Shown: piece after piece, positions 31,752-44,017 of the stretch
Layout of the letters: each line of letters opens with the position of its first letter
Position numbering within the stretch: the stretch's first letter is position 1
Origin: Mycoplasmopsis agalactiae 14628
GTDB lineage: Bacteria > Bacillota_I > Bacilli_A > Mycoplasmatales > Metamycoplasmataceae
DNA: 64,000 nucleotides
Direction: 5' to 3'
Assembly (NCBI RefSeq): GCF_000266865.1
Contig: NZ_AJPR01000011.1
Location: 1 to 64,000 of the forward strand
Program-made: the position numbers and the translations under genes
The notes under the pieces: generated by a model
The model's database searches: none
The model's input: the letters and a program-made list of their open reading frames with translations, nothing else
What the model was told of the DNA's origin: nothing

Positions 31752-34451
31752 CTCTTTATATTTCTTTTTATAAATCACTCTAACAATCATAACTAGTGCA
31801 ATATACAAGACAACTAATGATGCTAGCAACAAGTAAAACCAAGGATTCAGTGCTTTTATGCCAAGCAAAGTATTTAGCCCTGGTATGTATGGAGTAGCAG
31901 TCACTAAAGCCACTCCACCAAATGTAGCAAATAATAATGTTCAAGATGGCCTTGATTGAACAAAAGGTATCTTTTCAGTTCTTATAAAATGAATTACTAA
32001 ACTTTGTGTTCACATAGAAATTATGAACCAACCTGTTTGGAATAGCGAAATTCATTCAGCCGACTTAGGATCAAGATCTGGATATAGTTTTGGAATAAAT
32101 AATCAATTTAAGATCACAAAAGCTAATATATCTACAATTGAGCTTGTTGGCCCAAATCACAGCATAAATTTAATTGTACTTTTCGTATTAAATTTCCTTG
32201 GCTTCTGGATAAATTTAGCATCGACTTTATCCCAAGGAATAGTTCCACAAATAATGTCATAAATAAGGTTTAAAAATAATATTTGAGTTGCTAATAATGG
32301 CACAAATGGCAATATTATTGCAGCAATCAAAATACTGAATATATTCCCAAAATTACTGCTTAATGTCATCTTAATGTACTTATTCATATTAGCATATGTT
32401 TTACGCCCTTCAACAACTCCAGTTGCTAATACATTAAGGTCTTTTTCTAAAAGAATAATATTTGCGCTTTCTTTAGCAATATCAACTGCGGTGTCAACTG
32501 AAATTGAGACATCAGCTGTTTTCATCGCAGGTGCATCATTAATTCCATCACCCATGTAACCAACAACATGTCCATTAGCTCTTAATGCGCCAATAATTGT
32601 TGCCTTTTGATCAGGGCTTAGTTTTGCAAAAATATTGTGCTTTTCAACAATTTCTCTAAGTTCTTCATCATTTAAATTTATTAAATCTTTGCCAAGAATG
32701 ACGCCTTCAGTTTTCATGCCTACTTTATCACATATTGCCTTAGTAACTCTAGCATTGTCACCAGTAAGAATTTTGACTTCTACGCCATGTTCATAGAGGT
32801 TTTTGATTGCAGAAGCAGTCGATTCTTTTGGAGGATCTAAGAAAGCTAGATAGCCAATTAATGTCATTTCATGTTCATCAGAAACGCCAAACTGTCCTGC
32901 TTTATTTGGATTCTTTTTTCTAGCTACAGCTATAACTCTCATACCCTGATCATTAAGCTTGTCAACTTGCACTAAAACTTTATTAATCATTGCTTGATCT
33001 AAAGCAACAACATTGCCATTTAATTCTAACGTGTTGCAAACTGAAAGAATTTCTTCAACAGCTCCCTTGGTTACCATTTCGATGCCAGTATTTTTATTTT
33101 TATTTTTAACTAAAACACTCATTCTTTTTCTGTTGAAGTCAAACGGAATCTCGTCTATCTTTTCATATACATTTTCTATATTTCTTAGCTCTTCATGTAT
33201 ATCGCTTAATTCATCAGTTTTATTTATTATTGATAAATCAAGCAAGTTTTTTAAACCAGTTTGATAATAACTGTTTAAAAATCCATATCTTAAAACTCTT
33301 ATGTTTTCGTTCCCCAAAACATCAAGGTGCATTTCCAGTGCAACCTGATCCATTGTTAATGTACCTGTTTTGTCAGTACAAAAAACATCCATTGCGCCAA
33401 AATTTTGAATAGAATTTAAACTTTTAACAATTGTCTTGCTTTTAGACATTCTCGATGCCCCTTTAGCAAGAGTACTTGTAACAATCATAGGCAACATCTC
33501 AGGAGTAAGCCCGACCGCCACTGAAATTGCAAACATTAAAGCTTCCAATCACTTTTGACCATCTTTAAAATTCTTAACTCCTGCAATTAAGAACACAATT
33601 GGTACAACAGTAATCATGATTCTAAAAAGTAATCACGATATCGAACTTATGCTTTTTTCAAAATTTGACTTAACAGGCTTTTCATTAATTTTTTGAGCCA
33701 CTTGACCTAAATATGTCTCATCACCAGTTACGATCACAATAGCTTTAGCACTTCCTGAAATAATGTTTGAGCCCATAAAGGCTAAATTATGCCTGTCTGT
33801 GACATTTTGATACTCATGTTCATAATTAATTGAAACAAACTTTTCAATTGCCTCGCTTTCACCCGTCAATGAAGACTGTGACACAAACAAGTCTTTTGCA
33901 CTAATGATTCTGACATCAGCAGGAATAATATCCCCTGCTGCTAAATGAATAATATCTCCGACAACTACTTCATCAAGCGGAATTTCATAATTAGTTCCTT
34001 GTCTTTCGACTTTGGTAGTTGTTTGTACCATTTTGACCAATTTAGCTGCAGAAGAGCTACTTTTGGTATCTTCAACAATATGTAAAATTCCACTAATTAT
34101 AACCATTGACATAATTATTATGATAGTAGCAGGCTCTGCCTTTTCACCCTTTTTTAAAGGCAAAATGATATCAACCACCAATGATATAAGTGAAAGAATA
34201 AGCAAAATAATAGAAAAAGGATTAAAAAAGGCGTCAACTATTCTTTTTCAAACAGAATTCTTGCTTTTCTTGCTTAAAACATTAGCTCCATATTCACTCT
34301 TGTTGATTTCAACTTGCTCATCACTTAGCAAGCCATTAATACTGGAGTTATACTTATTACAAAGTTCATTTACACTCATTTTTGATGCTGCAATAAGATC
34401 TTGTTGGGCTCGTGATAAGCTGGTGCTCTTATTTTTCTTACTTTTCAACAT
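31743..34451 (-). CDS. mgtA: P-type cation-transporting ATPase, magnesium (MgtA) type
   Basis: A 902-residue P-ATPase. An N-terminal cytosolic tail comes first, then actuator motif LTGES near residue 195. The M4 segment is [21 protein letters not shown], the MgtA form. Phosphorylation motif [10 protein letters not shown] lies near residue 360, and the hinge [18 protein letters not shown] follows. Ten membrane helices are expected. TPEMLP fits magnesium-type P3B pumps rather than calcium pumps (PEGLP). Many TGA-Trp codons split it. No Mg riboswitch is apparent upstream. Confidence 0.92.
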
Positions 34452-34544
34452 ATAACTCCTCTCTTTTTTAATATTCTAATATTAAAAAATTATAATGTAT
34501 TATTTGCTTTTGTAACTTCTCTTGAATAAACTTGTTAAAAAAAT

Positions 34545-34570
34545 AAAAAAGCACTGCCGTGTGCTTTTTT
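34545..34570. terminator. Terminator after the ABC ATPase gene
   Basis: Perfect 10-base stem AAAAAAGCAC / GTGCTTTTTT with loop TGCCGT. It lies between the ABC ATPase and mgtA and works on either strand. Confidence 0.85.
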
Positions 34571-34572
34571 TC

Positions 34573-35646
34573 TTATTCACCTTTAAATAAGTCAATTTGG
34601 TCAGGATGGATAGGGTTTTGGTTTACCTCAATTTTAGAAATTCTTCCTTCAACAACATGCACAATCCTGTCGGCCATGGCTGCCATTACAGGGTTATGTG
34701 AAACCATAACCACAGTTGTTTTATTTTGCTTATTAATTTCATATAAGAGTCTTAAGACAATTTTGGTCGTGCTCTCGTCAAGTGCTCCTGTTGGTTCATC
34801 AGCAAAAATAATTTCAGAATTTTTAGATAGTGCTCTCATTATTGAAACTCTTTGTTGCTGTCCTCCTGACATTTGAGATGGAAACTTGTGCATTTCTTCT
34901 TCCATTTCGAACTTTTTAAACATTTCAACAATGTCTAATTTTTTGCTTTTATCTGTTTGTAAATATCCACCGGTTTCAACATTGTCATAAGCATTTAAAT
35001 TAGCTAGCAAATTGTAGTTTTGGAATATGAAACTAACATGCTTTCTCCTAAATAAAGTTAGTTTATTATTAGACAAATAAGGCAAGTTCTCATCGCAGAC
35101 TATTACATCGCCCTTGCTTGGTCTATCTAAGCCACTAATAAGGTTTAAAAGCGTACTTTTTCCACCACCAGAAATGCCATAAATTAGCATTAATTCACCT
35201 TGTCTAACATCCATTGAAACATTTTTTAATACTCTAGTTACAATGTTGTCATTAACATAATATTTACTTGCGTTTTTAACTTCAATCACAAGCCCAGGAG
35301 AGTTTTTTGTATAAAACCCTTCATCAATTTTTCTTTTTTTACTGTTTATTTTATTTAAAATTGATCTTATTTTTCTAGGAACAATAATGTTTTTCTTCTT
35401 GCTATTTTGATCCAAAATATCAAACAAATTGTCCTTTGTAATTTTGACGTCCACGCCTATTTCAATGGTTTGGAGGTTATCTTCGATTATTTCTTCAGAC
35501 GTTAATGATTTACTCTTTTTATCTTTATGCCCCTTGGCTTTTTTAGTATGCTTTATAGCTCTTTTACTATCAACATTTTTGCCTTCATTTAATTCAGATG
35601 ACTCATCAATGTTAAATAAGTCTTTATCTTTGTTATTGATATCCAT
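34573..35646 (-). CDS. ABC transporter ATP-binding protein (LolD/MacB type)
   Basis: A 357-residue ATPase with a basic, hydrophilic N-terminal extension of about 115 residues (SKRAIKHTKKAKGHKDKKSK). The ATPase core has Walker A GISGGGKST near residue 155, the Q loop FIFQNYNLLA, signature MSGGQQQR near 262 and Walker B IIFADEPTGALDE. The pattern ENVxTG and DEPTGALD fit the LolD/FtsE family. It follows the giant permease gene by 7 bases and is surely its partner. The N-terminal extension is unusual. Confidence 0.93.
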   Translation of the reverse strand: MDINNKDKDLFNIDESSELNEGKNVDSKRAIKHTKKAKGHKDKKSKSLTSEEIIEDNLQTIEIGVDVKITKDNLFDILDQNSKKKNIIVPRKIRSILNKINSKKRKIDEGFYTKNSPGLVIEVKNASKYYVNDNIVTRVLKNVSMDVRQGELMLIYGISGGGKSTLLNLISGLDRPSKGDVIVCDENLPYLSNNKLTLFRRKHVSFIFQNYNLLANLNAYDNVETGGYLQTDKSKKLDIVEMFKKFEMEEEMHKFPSQMSGGQQQRVSIMRALSKNSEIIFADEPTGALDESTTKIVLRLLYEINKQNKTTVVMVSHNPVMAAMADRIVHVVEGRISKIEVNQNPIHPDQIDLFKGE

Positions 35647-35653
35647 AAGTTAA

Positions 35654-38600
35654 TTATTTACCTTTCAATAAGTCAACTGGCTTCATCTTGTTAATACTAA
35701 TTCAAACTGAAATAGATGTTACAGCAAATATGATAAGCATTAAGCCTGAAGTTATTAGCACATGCCACCATTTTAGTGACAATAACAGCGCAATAGATGA
35801 TGATGAAAGCAAGAATGATCCAAACACATTTATCATGGCGATCACTATAGGTATTGAAATAATTAATGCAGCAACCAAGAACGGTATAAATGCTCCAAAA
35901 AACATCATTAATTTTTCTCTTTGTGAGTAGCCTAATATTGATCAAATAGCAATATTTCTTTCATTTTCGCTAACGATAATTGACGACATTATTATTAATA
36001 TCATTAGCGAAATAACAAAGTTTATAACTATTATAAATATGCTAATTTGTTCAATTGTGTGTCCAACTTGCACCACAAATCCTACTTCAATGTTTCTTGA
36101 ATCAATTGAATTGCTTAGTGCAATAAACAATTTATTTTCATAAATCCTACTAAAGTCTTCAATGTGAGCCTTAGCTGAATTTTTGGCACTTTCATAAAGT
36201 GATTCGCTGAATTTCTCTGCTTTTGGATCTAAGAACTTAGCAATTTCATCTTTAGTTAGTCCATGTTGGCTTTGTAACACCCCACCTTTTTCAGGTGTAT
36301 CTGAAACTTTAAAAATTTCATCAAACATTTTCTTAACTGTTCCCTGATCTAGCGAACTAACATCAAAGCCATCAAGACCGGCTCAATATCCACTTGGTGA
36401 ATATAATCCAGCAGATTCAGTAACTTGCACTGGGTTTGCGTTTTGTGTTAACACACCGTTAAAGCTACTTTCATTATCAGGCAAGCCTACTAATAAATTA
36501 GCTGCACTGTGTGTTGTTATTAATTCATCATTAATATATGTAGGATTAATACCAACTATTTTAAATTTAGCATTAATATTCTTGCTATATTGTTTTTTCA
36601 AATCATCCTGTTTTATAGGATTATTGGTATAAATTTTTTCTAATAATTTTTGTCTATATCTATCAACTCTATTCGAAATAACAAAATCAATTTGATCATT
36701 AATTTCTAATTTATGCTTTTTAGCAAAAACATCATTAACAACTAATGGATAGATATTGTTTTCGACCTTAAAGTCATATAAAGCATCATACAAGTTATTG
36801 CCGTTTTTGTCAATTAACTTAACCTTGGCACTCTTTATATCGCCAGGCTTTCTATATCCATATATTTTGGCGCTTATATTATTGTATGAACCATTAATAT
36901 ATGTATATGTTTCATCATAGTGTTTATCAAATAAAATTCCGCCAAAGCCTATAAAATAGTCATTAACTCATTGTCTGTCTAAATCAGATTTATCTACTAA
37001 CCAAAAATCAGAATTGCTTCTTGATATAGTTCAATTTGTAATAGGATTAATTAATTCTTTTCCTTCTGCAAGCAATTTTTCATGTTGCATTCTGACAATA
37101 TCATTCTTTTGGTATGCCTTAACCAAGAAATCTCTATATTCATTTCTTCCGCCATTATTACCTGTTTTTATTGTCTTCATAACATATTCATTGTTAGCTA
37201 AATCCCAGTGTGCAAGTCTGAAACTGCCTTGCTTATCATTTGGTGATTTGTAATACTTAAAGAAATCATATTTCTTGCCCGATGCATCTTCATATGACAT
37301 CAAACCGTTCGAATCTACCTTAATTACAGGCTTATTTGGATCAGTTATTAGTTTACCATTTTCATCAAGACTTTGCGTCCATTCTAATTGATGTCCAACT
37401 AGATCCCTTATTTTATCAATTTTAGCTTTCTGACTATCAGGCATACCATTGTATGCTATCAACCAAGGATCAGCAGCAACACCAGCATCCACAGTCACAT
37501 TTACACTAAATTGTGAAAGCAAGTGCGGAGCAAACTCACCTGGATTTCCATTTGCTGTATTATCTGGATTTATTATGCTTGATTTTCCTGGTTTAAAGTA
37601 ATCAGCAGTCTCTCTATTTCCTTCATTCAATGAACCAATAGGTGTATAAATCAGATCTTTTAGTTCACTTGGATTATACAATGAATAATATTTACCTTCA
37701 GTTGTAGGAGATTCTAAATCAATCTTAAATCTATAGTCTCTATTTTTATAAGTGTCATTAATTGTGTTGTTGAACGTCTTGTAGTTAGCTAACCCAAACA
37801 TTGTCGCTATTGATGTCAATAACACCGATCCACCAAATGAAGCCAGTTTCCAAAAACCACTATAAGCAAGGGTGAAACTGAAACGTTTCTTAACACTTTT
37901 CTTGTTAATAAACTTCTTCTTAATCTTGTTGAATAGCCTGCCTCTAGGCGCATCATCAACACCAGTTATTAAGTCAATTGAACTTTTTCTTAGCGAAATA
38001 AGTGCAACAACAATAATTAACAAGCTCATTCCCAAAAATGGTATAAACACATTAAAGAAAAGTGAGAAGAAGTCAAATGGTATAGCCGATTTAGGTAGCG
38101 TCCAATAATTAGAAAACACGTTTTGCAACAATATCTGTGTTCTAAATCCAATTGAATATCCTAATATACCACCTATTAATGAAGTAACCATTGCAAATGG
38201 TAATAATGAAATAGCAATTTCAATTGGCCTATAACCTTGTGCAAGCAATATACCAAACACTTTAGCTTTGTTAGCAATATATCTTCTAATAATGAATATT
38301 ATTGCTACTGAAACCACAATAATAAATAGTGACATTAAAGCAATTATTGAACTTGAAATTACATTAATCATGCCTTCAATAGTTGTTATTCTTAAAGCCC
38401 TTTCAGGGTTAATAGGATCTAGCTCATCATATGAAAACACTCTCTTAAGCTTATTCGCATCACTAATTGAGCTATCAACTATGTTTGTAATATTTCTTTT
38501 AACTACATCACTACTGTTTTTTGATCCATTAACAACTAAAAGATTTTTCTTAACAACATTTCCTTGGTAAGCGGCCATAATTCTAGAAAAACCGTAATTA

Positions 38601-41600
38601 TTTAAATACACTAATGCTTGATTTTGTGTATTAACTTGTAAATGGTTTTCATCAATAACAGGATAAATATAATCAACTGTTGTATCTTCACCAACTATTA
38701 AAAACTTAATTCCATTAACATCCAGAATATATTTGTCATAAATTGTGTTAAGTAAACTTTCCATTTCAACATTATTTCTTGGAAGCTCACCATTGTAAAT
38801 AGCTTTATTGTTTTTTGATAAGTAAGCATAATTAACTTTAGCATAATAGCTATTTATATCATTAAACACAATGTCTTTTAACTCTTTAGGCTCAACAATT
38901 CCGTTCACTACTTTGCCAGCTAAATTCAGAAAATCTATGCCAAAGATAGTTGCTTTCTTGGTTTGTTCATTGAATATTTTATTTACTCTAGCGCCATCTA
39001 AAGCCAAAGTGATTTCTTCACTATAATCAAGCGGAACTAATGATGTGTCTTTATTGGCTCATATTTGCTCAAAATATGCTTCTAATTCTAACTTTTTAGA
39101 GTTGTCTCTAATAATTTCTTCAAAATTTCCAATTCTATTAGAAACAATGTAAGCTAAATTACCATTAATTTTTCCTAAACTTTGTTTTTGCGTTGAAAGG
39201 AATGAAGTCATTAACTGTGGATACATGCTTCTTAAAACGGGGTTTATGATTATTCTAGATAATCCAAACAATTCAATTGGGAAATTAATTTGCATTGAAC
39301 GAGCAATTAATAAAACAATATCTTTTATTTCTCAAAAATCTTTAGTAGCAAAGTATCTATCAACAGCCTTTTTGATGGTTTCATAATAAATTCCATTAGG
39401 TGCATAAATCTTGCCTGCTTCAGTTGGTTGTTTATCATTTTTTGAATACTGTTGGCTAGCACCAATTAAGCCCAAAAGCTCTATCAAACTGCGCTTTTGG
39501 CTAGATAAATAACTTCTGAATTTTGGATTTTTACTTGCTAATTCTTCAACTTTAGCATTGGTAAATTTGCCATTAGATTCATTAAAAACAGTAACTTGTT
39601 CAGGTCTGTGTAATGCTATTGAAAGTCCAAAATTAGTGCTATTAAACCTTGGCAAGTTTTCGTCCTGAGCTAGCTTATTGATTTCATCTAAAATACTTTT
39701 ATCAATGCTTAACGTCAAGAAATCTTTAACAAATTGTAAGGCTTCTTTTTGCGTTACATTCTTGTTATAAGTTAACGTGTTTATTCAAGGAATTAGTAAA
39801 TCAAAAGCTTGGGCTCCAAGTGAAAATTTATTTACTACATTTGCCTGTCCATATATAGCAACCACACTTTTTCAAGTTTTCCAGTTTTCATCGCCTTCAT
39901 TGAAATTATTTAAGTCATAAATTAAATCAGCAAGTGTCTTATTTTTTTCTGAAACAATCTTTATTTTTTCATCCAAACTTGTGGTTGTTTGGATAATAAA
40001 ACGCTGAACTCTATCAAGTTTTTCAATAACTTTTTTGTCTATGGTAATTTCATTAGTTATTATGCTAAATTTCTTTAAGATCTCTATGGCTTTAATATCT
40101 AACTCATGTAGTCCTACTGAATTGCCTTTAGTTGAAATAACTTTTTGAATATGTTCTTTTGCATAAGAAAGATCATTATTAATTTGTTGGTTTTTGAATA
40201 TTGCTTTGCTTTGATCAGCGCTTAAAAGTGCGGGAAAAAAGGCTAAAAAGTCACTAAAACTCAGTTTCTCATCATCAGAATCAGGTGTAATCACTGAGCC
40301 TGAACTGTCTTCAGTTTTCAATGTGCTTACCTTATCAGACAAGTTAAACATCTTAATAATATTTGCTTTAAACTCTCTGTTTGTGCCTGGATTATAGAAC
40401 AATCCGTAAATTAAAGCCATCATTCCATCTTTAGGCCTTATGGTTTTTAAGGCAACTTTTTCTTTAAACACCTTTTCTTTGTTTGATTCGTAATCAAAAT
40501 CAGACTTCTTATATTCAAAATAACTAGTAGTTAAGTGTTCTCTTAAATAGTCAGATAAAACATTGAAATCAATGTTCTGTAAAATACTATTTAATCCTTC
40601 TTTAACATTCTCAAATTTTCCATCTTTACTTACTTTTGCGAGTAATATTTTGATACCGTCAATTAATGAAGGAACAGAATCATTTAATTTTTTGTATAGC
40701 AGACTGTTTTTATCATCTAAATTAAGCACTTTTTGAAAATCTAAATTGTTAATAAATGCTTTTAAGCCTGCTTTAAGGGTCTTTTGGTCAACTGACTTAA
40801 ATAATCAATCAATTAATAATCCTGAACTTAATCTATTTGTGTATTTCTCATTATTATGCTCAACTTGTTTCTTTCATTCACTCTTGTATCACTCATTAGC
40901 TAACTTACTAAAATTATAAGCATCAATGCTTCCAATAATATTTTGAAATGCATTTATAACTTCTTTAGGATCATTAGAAAGATTAACAAGATCTTCAGCA
41001 CTTAAAAATTTATTGATGTCAATTCCTGCTAAACCAGCTATTAAAGAATAAATATTATTTACTTCTTCAATTAAATATTTTTTCTGACTTTCTAAACCAC
41101 CTTTTTCATTCAATTTAGCCTTAACTTTTTCAAAAATGTTAAACAAAACACTTTTGAATATATTCCCAGAATCACTGTGGCTTAGTTCATAAAGTAAATC
41201 TAATCCTATTTTTGGAAGCAGCTCTTTATTAATTTTTGATGAAGTAAATGCATTAGCAAAATTGTTACTATTTAATACTTTTTTTACTGCTTTAGTAATT
41301 TGAAACACATTTTCTTGTGAAATAAATTCATCCTTAACTAAAACAGAATCTAACAATTCCTTCTCGATAGCTTCAGCTAAGAAATCAACTTTTCCTGTAG
41401 CTAAAATATCATTAATTAATTCGGCTTTAGGAGATAAAAATTGAGTAGGAACATAAGATATATTCGCTAATGATTGATCTTTTTTAGCTCATCCATAATC
41501 ATCAGTTTTAATAAATTTAGTTGCTAATGTAACTTTATTATGTTCCATTCATTTGGTCAATAAGCCTTTATCAAACCCGTGTTCTCCAGCTCCATCAATA

Positions 41601-43825
41601 TGAATTGTTTTTCAAAATAACTGTCCATCAGAATTTGCTAAAGTGACTAATTTATAGTTGTTTCCTCTAAAAGTTATCCCTAAATTTAGTTTCTTATACT
41701 CAGACTCTAAAGTTTTAGAATCAATGTTTTTATTATTTCTATCAATTAAATATTTGTTTAATAAAACAATTTTAGAGCTTTCTTTTCTAATACCTTTTGT
41801 AACTGGATTTATATCAGTTACTTCAGCAAATTCATAAATTGGCTCAACATACTTAGGATCTGGGAAAAGATTTCTGCCTATTGATTGTATAAGTAATGAT
41901 GCAATATATGGTGGCAACTGATTCTCTTTATAAACCGAATCATCAAACTTGCTAGAAGGAATTAAAGCACTCTTTCTTTTTTGCTCTTCAAATAATTTTC
42001 CTACATTAAGTTTAATGCCATCAACTTCACCTTTTTCATCGCCAATGTTTATAAAGTGAAAAACATTTTGCTTCTTTGTCTTTTCATCAATTGCATCTAC
42101 AGTTATAGTTTTTCTTAAACCTAGATTTTCTCTGCCGCCAACTTCATTAGCAATCTTGTCAATAATTATTTTTTTAGTTACTTCATATGCTTCTTGCTTA
42201 ATTAAATTAAAACTCTTGTTTTTTAAATCTTTGTCATTAATAGCTTCTAACAATGCTTTGTTGTAGTTTGCTTGATTTTTATCTACAAATGTCTCTATTT
42301 CAAGAATGCTTTTTGCACCAGATTTATCTATTTTATAGGATCTTCCGCCTGGGAAATTAGTTCTAGATTCATTTATATTATTGTTGGAATTATCAGCATT
42401 ATATATCTTTTGTTTTATGTCAGCATCATTAATTGGAACACTAATATTAACCTCTTTTTTAGATAATTTAGTGTTATTATAAGGTTCAAAAACAGTTTTA
42501 ATATTTTTAATTCAGTTAGAAAACTCGGCTAATTCTTTTCATTTTTTATAATTAACTGATTTAGGATCATTTTTGCTACTTTCAAGCTCTTCCATAAAGG
42601 TTTTAAAAGCACCAGTTCAAAGATTCTTGTTATCACCAGTAAATGTTGTGTGATAGTTTCATCTTTCAAATAAAACATTTCTAGTTTTTTTGGCAAGCAA
42701 ATCTTTATTTATTTTGATTTCCTTGTCTTTTTTAATTGTCAAAATTTTTGCTGGCTTAACTTCGATTGTTGATTTATTGTAAAAATCACTAATTGTTCAT
42801 TCGCTTTTTACTTTTGACTTTTCATCCAATAAATCAGTGTTATTGGTGGTTGTTGTTGCACTACCAGCAGGCTGAGTTGATGTTTCGCCTTTTTCTAAAA
42901 ATTTAGATAAATTGCTGTTGCTTCCATCATTGATAAATACAAAATTATTGTCTGAAACCTTTTTAAAACCAAACTTTTCAATTCATTCATTTGCAGGAAT
43001 AATAATACCTTTATTTTCTGCTAATCATCTTTGACCGACACTGTATTCATTGGTAATTTTTTTATCCAAAACATTTATAAATAAAGGTTGAACTTGCTCC
43101 GCATAAACAAGATTTGGTTTGTTTGGATCTGTTCCTTTTTTAAGAATCATTAAATCTGAAAGAGTTAGATTCTCTTTATCAAATTTAACTTTATCAGTAT
43201 TTTGTATGTTTTTACTTTCAGTAACAACTTCAAATTTATTGCCTTTTTTCTCATAAAAAATAAAGTTTTTGTCTTCTTTTTTTAATTTAAAACTTGCGTT
43301 GCCCGCATCATTTTGATCTTTTCCTAATTTAAACTCAACAATTGAATTGCTAGGATTGGCAGAATAAATTGAATAAAGAATATCTAAATCATCTTTTTTA
43401 ATATAGTAATTATTAAGGCTTCCATTTCCATTATTGTCAATACCAGTAAAATTACTCAAACTAATAAATTCGTTATTTTGCAAATACAAAACATTCTCAA
43501 CAGAATCCTTATATTCGCCCTCACCATTTGCTAAATAATAATTAATTGGTTTGTACTCTTTTACTCCATTTTGTCCTAAAACTTGCCCATTAACAAAATA
43601 GCCTTGATTAAAGGCGCTTCCCTGGCTTGGCAGGTTTAAATCCACAGATAAATCATGTTTTACAGATAACTTTTTGTAATTTTCAAAACCAGTAACAATT
43701 GATGATCTTAATGATGAAAGCAAAGTAAAAACAGCTGAAGTAATAAATATAAGTATACTTAAGCCGATAACCATAATTTTGTTTTTAGATAATGACTTAA
43801 AAACTTCTTTAGATAATCTTCACAT
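35654..43825 (-). CDS. Giant FtsX/MacB-type ABC transporter permease
   Basis: One reading frame of 2,723 residues (MWRLSKEVFKSLSKNK at the start, INKMKPVDLLKGK at the end), open when TGA is Trp. I read the gaps 42254-43024, 41357-41611, 36794-37030 and 36329-36382 in frame and found no TAA/TAG. TM1 is MVIGLSILIFITSAVFTLL. A very large extracellular region (about residues 45-1780) follows. Next comes an FtsX domain (ISSSIIALMSLFIIVVSVAIIF, then EIAISLLPFAMVTSLIGG, then MSLLIIVVALISL), then a second MacB-like unit (LASFGGSVLLTSIATMFG) with its own extracellular part. C-terminal helices end at the IFAVTSISVW segment. Partner ATPase lies downstream. Such units usually export lipids, lipoproteins or peptides; the substrate here is unknown. 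Confidence 0.9.
36609..36619 (+). repeat. Interspersed motif TGTTTTATAGG (exact)
   Basis: Exact copy inside the giant permease gene, antisense to it, preceded by CC. Confidence 0.6.
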
Positions 43826-43935
43826 AATAAAAAAATTATTCCTAATTATAAAGTGTAAAAATTATATTAATATTTTTAGAAAAAATATTATTTATTATTT
43901 GTGCTCAATACATTGCTAATAATAGTTTTTAAGCA

Positions 43936-43945
43936 TGTTTTATAG
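43936..43945 (+). repeat. Interspersed motif TGTTTTATAG (10-base core)
   Basis: Intergenic core copy between ftsH and the giant permease gene; followed by C instead of G. The rest of 43826-44006 is A+T-rich with no gene. Confidence 0.4.
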
Positions 43946-43996
43946 CTTTTTTAGTCGACAGATATGCTTGTTTTCGTCTGCCATAATTAAAAGAAA

Positions 43997-44017
43997 AAAC
44001 GATGGTCTACATCGTTT
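43997..44017 (-). terminator. Terminator overlapping the ftsH stop codon
   Basis: Perfect 8-base stem AAACGATG / CATCGTTT. On the minus strand TTTTCTTTT follows. The TAG stop is in the loop. Confidence 0.8.

Noticed and set aside
31630-34572. Magnesium riboswitch (M-box or ykoK type) upstream of mgtA
   Set aside because: The leader between 34452 and 34572 is short and shows only the terminator of the neighbouring gene, with no conserved riboswitch core.
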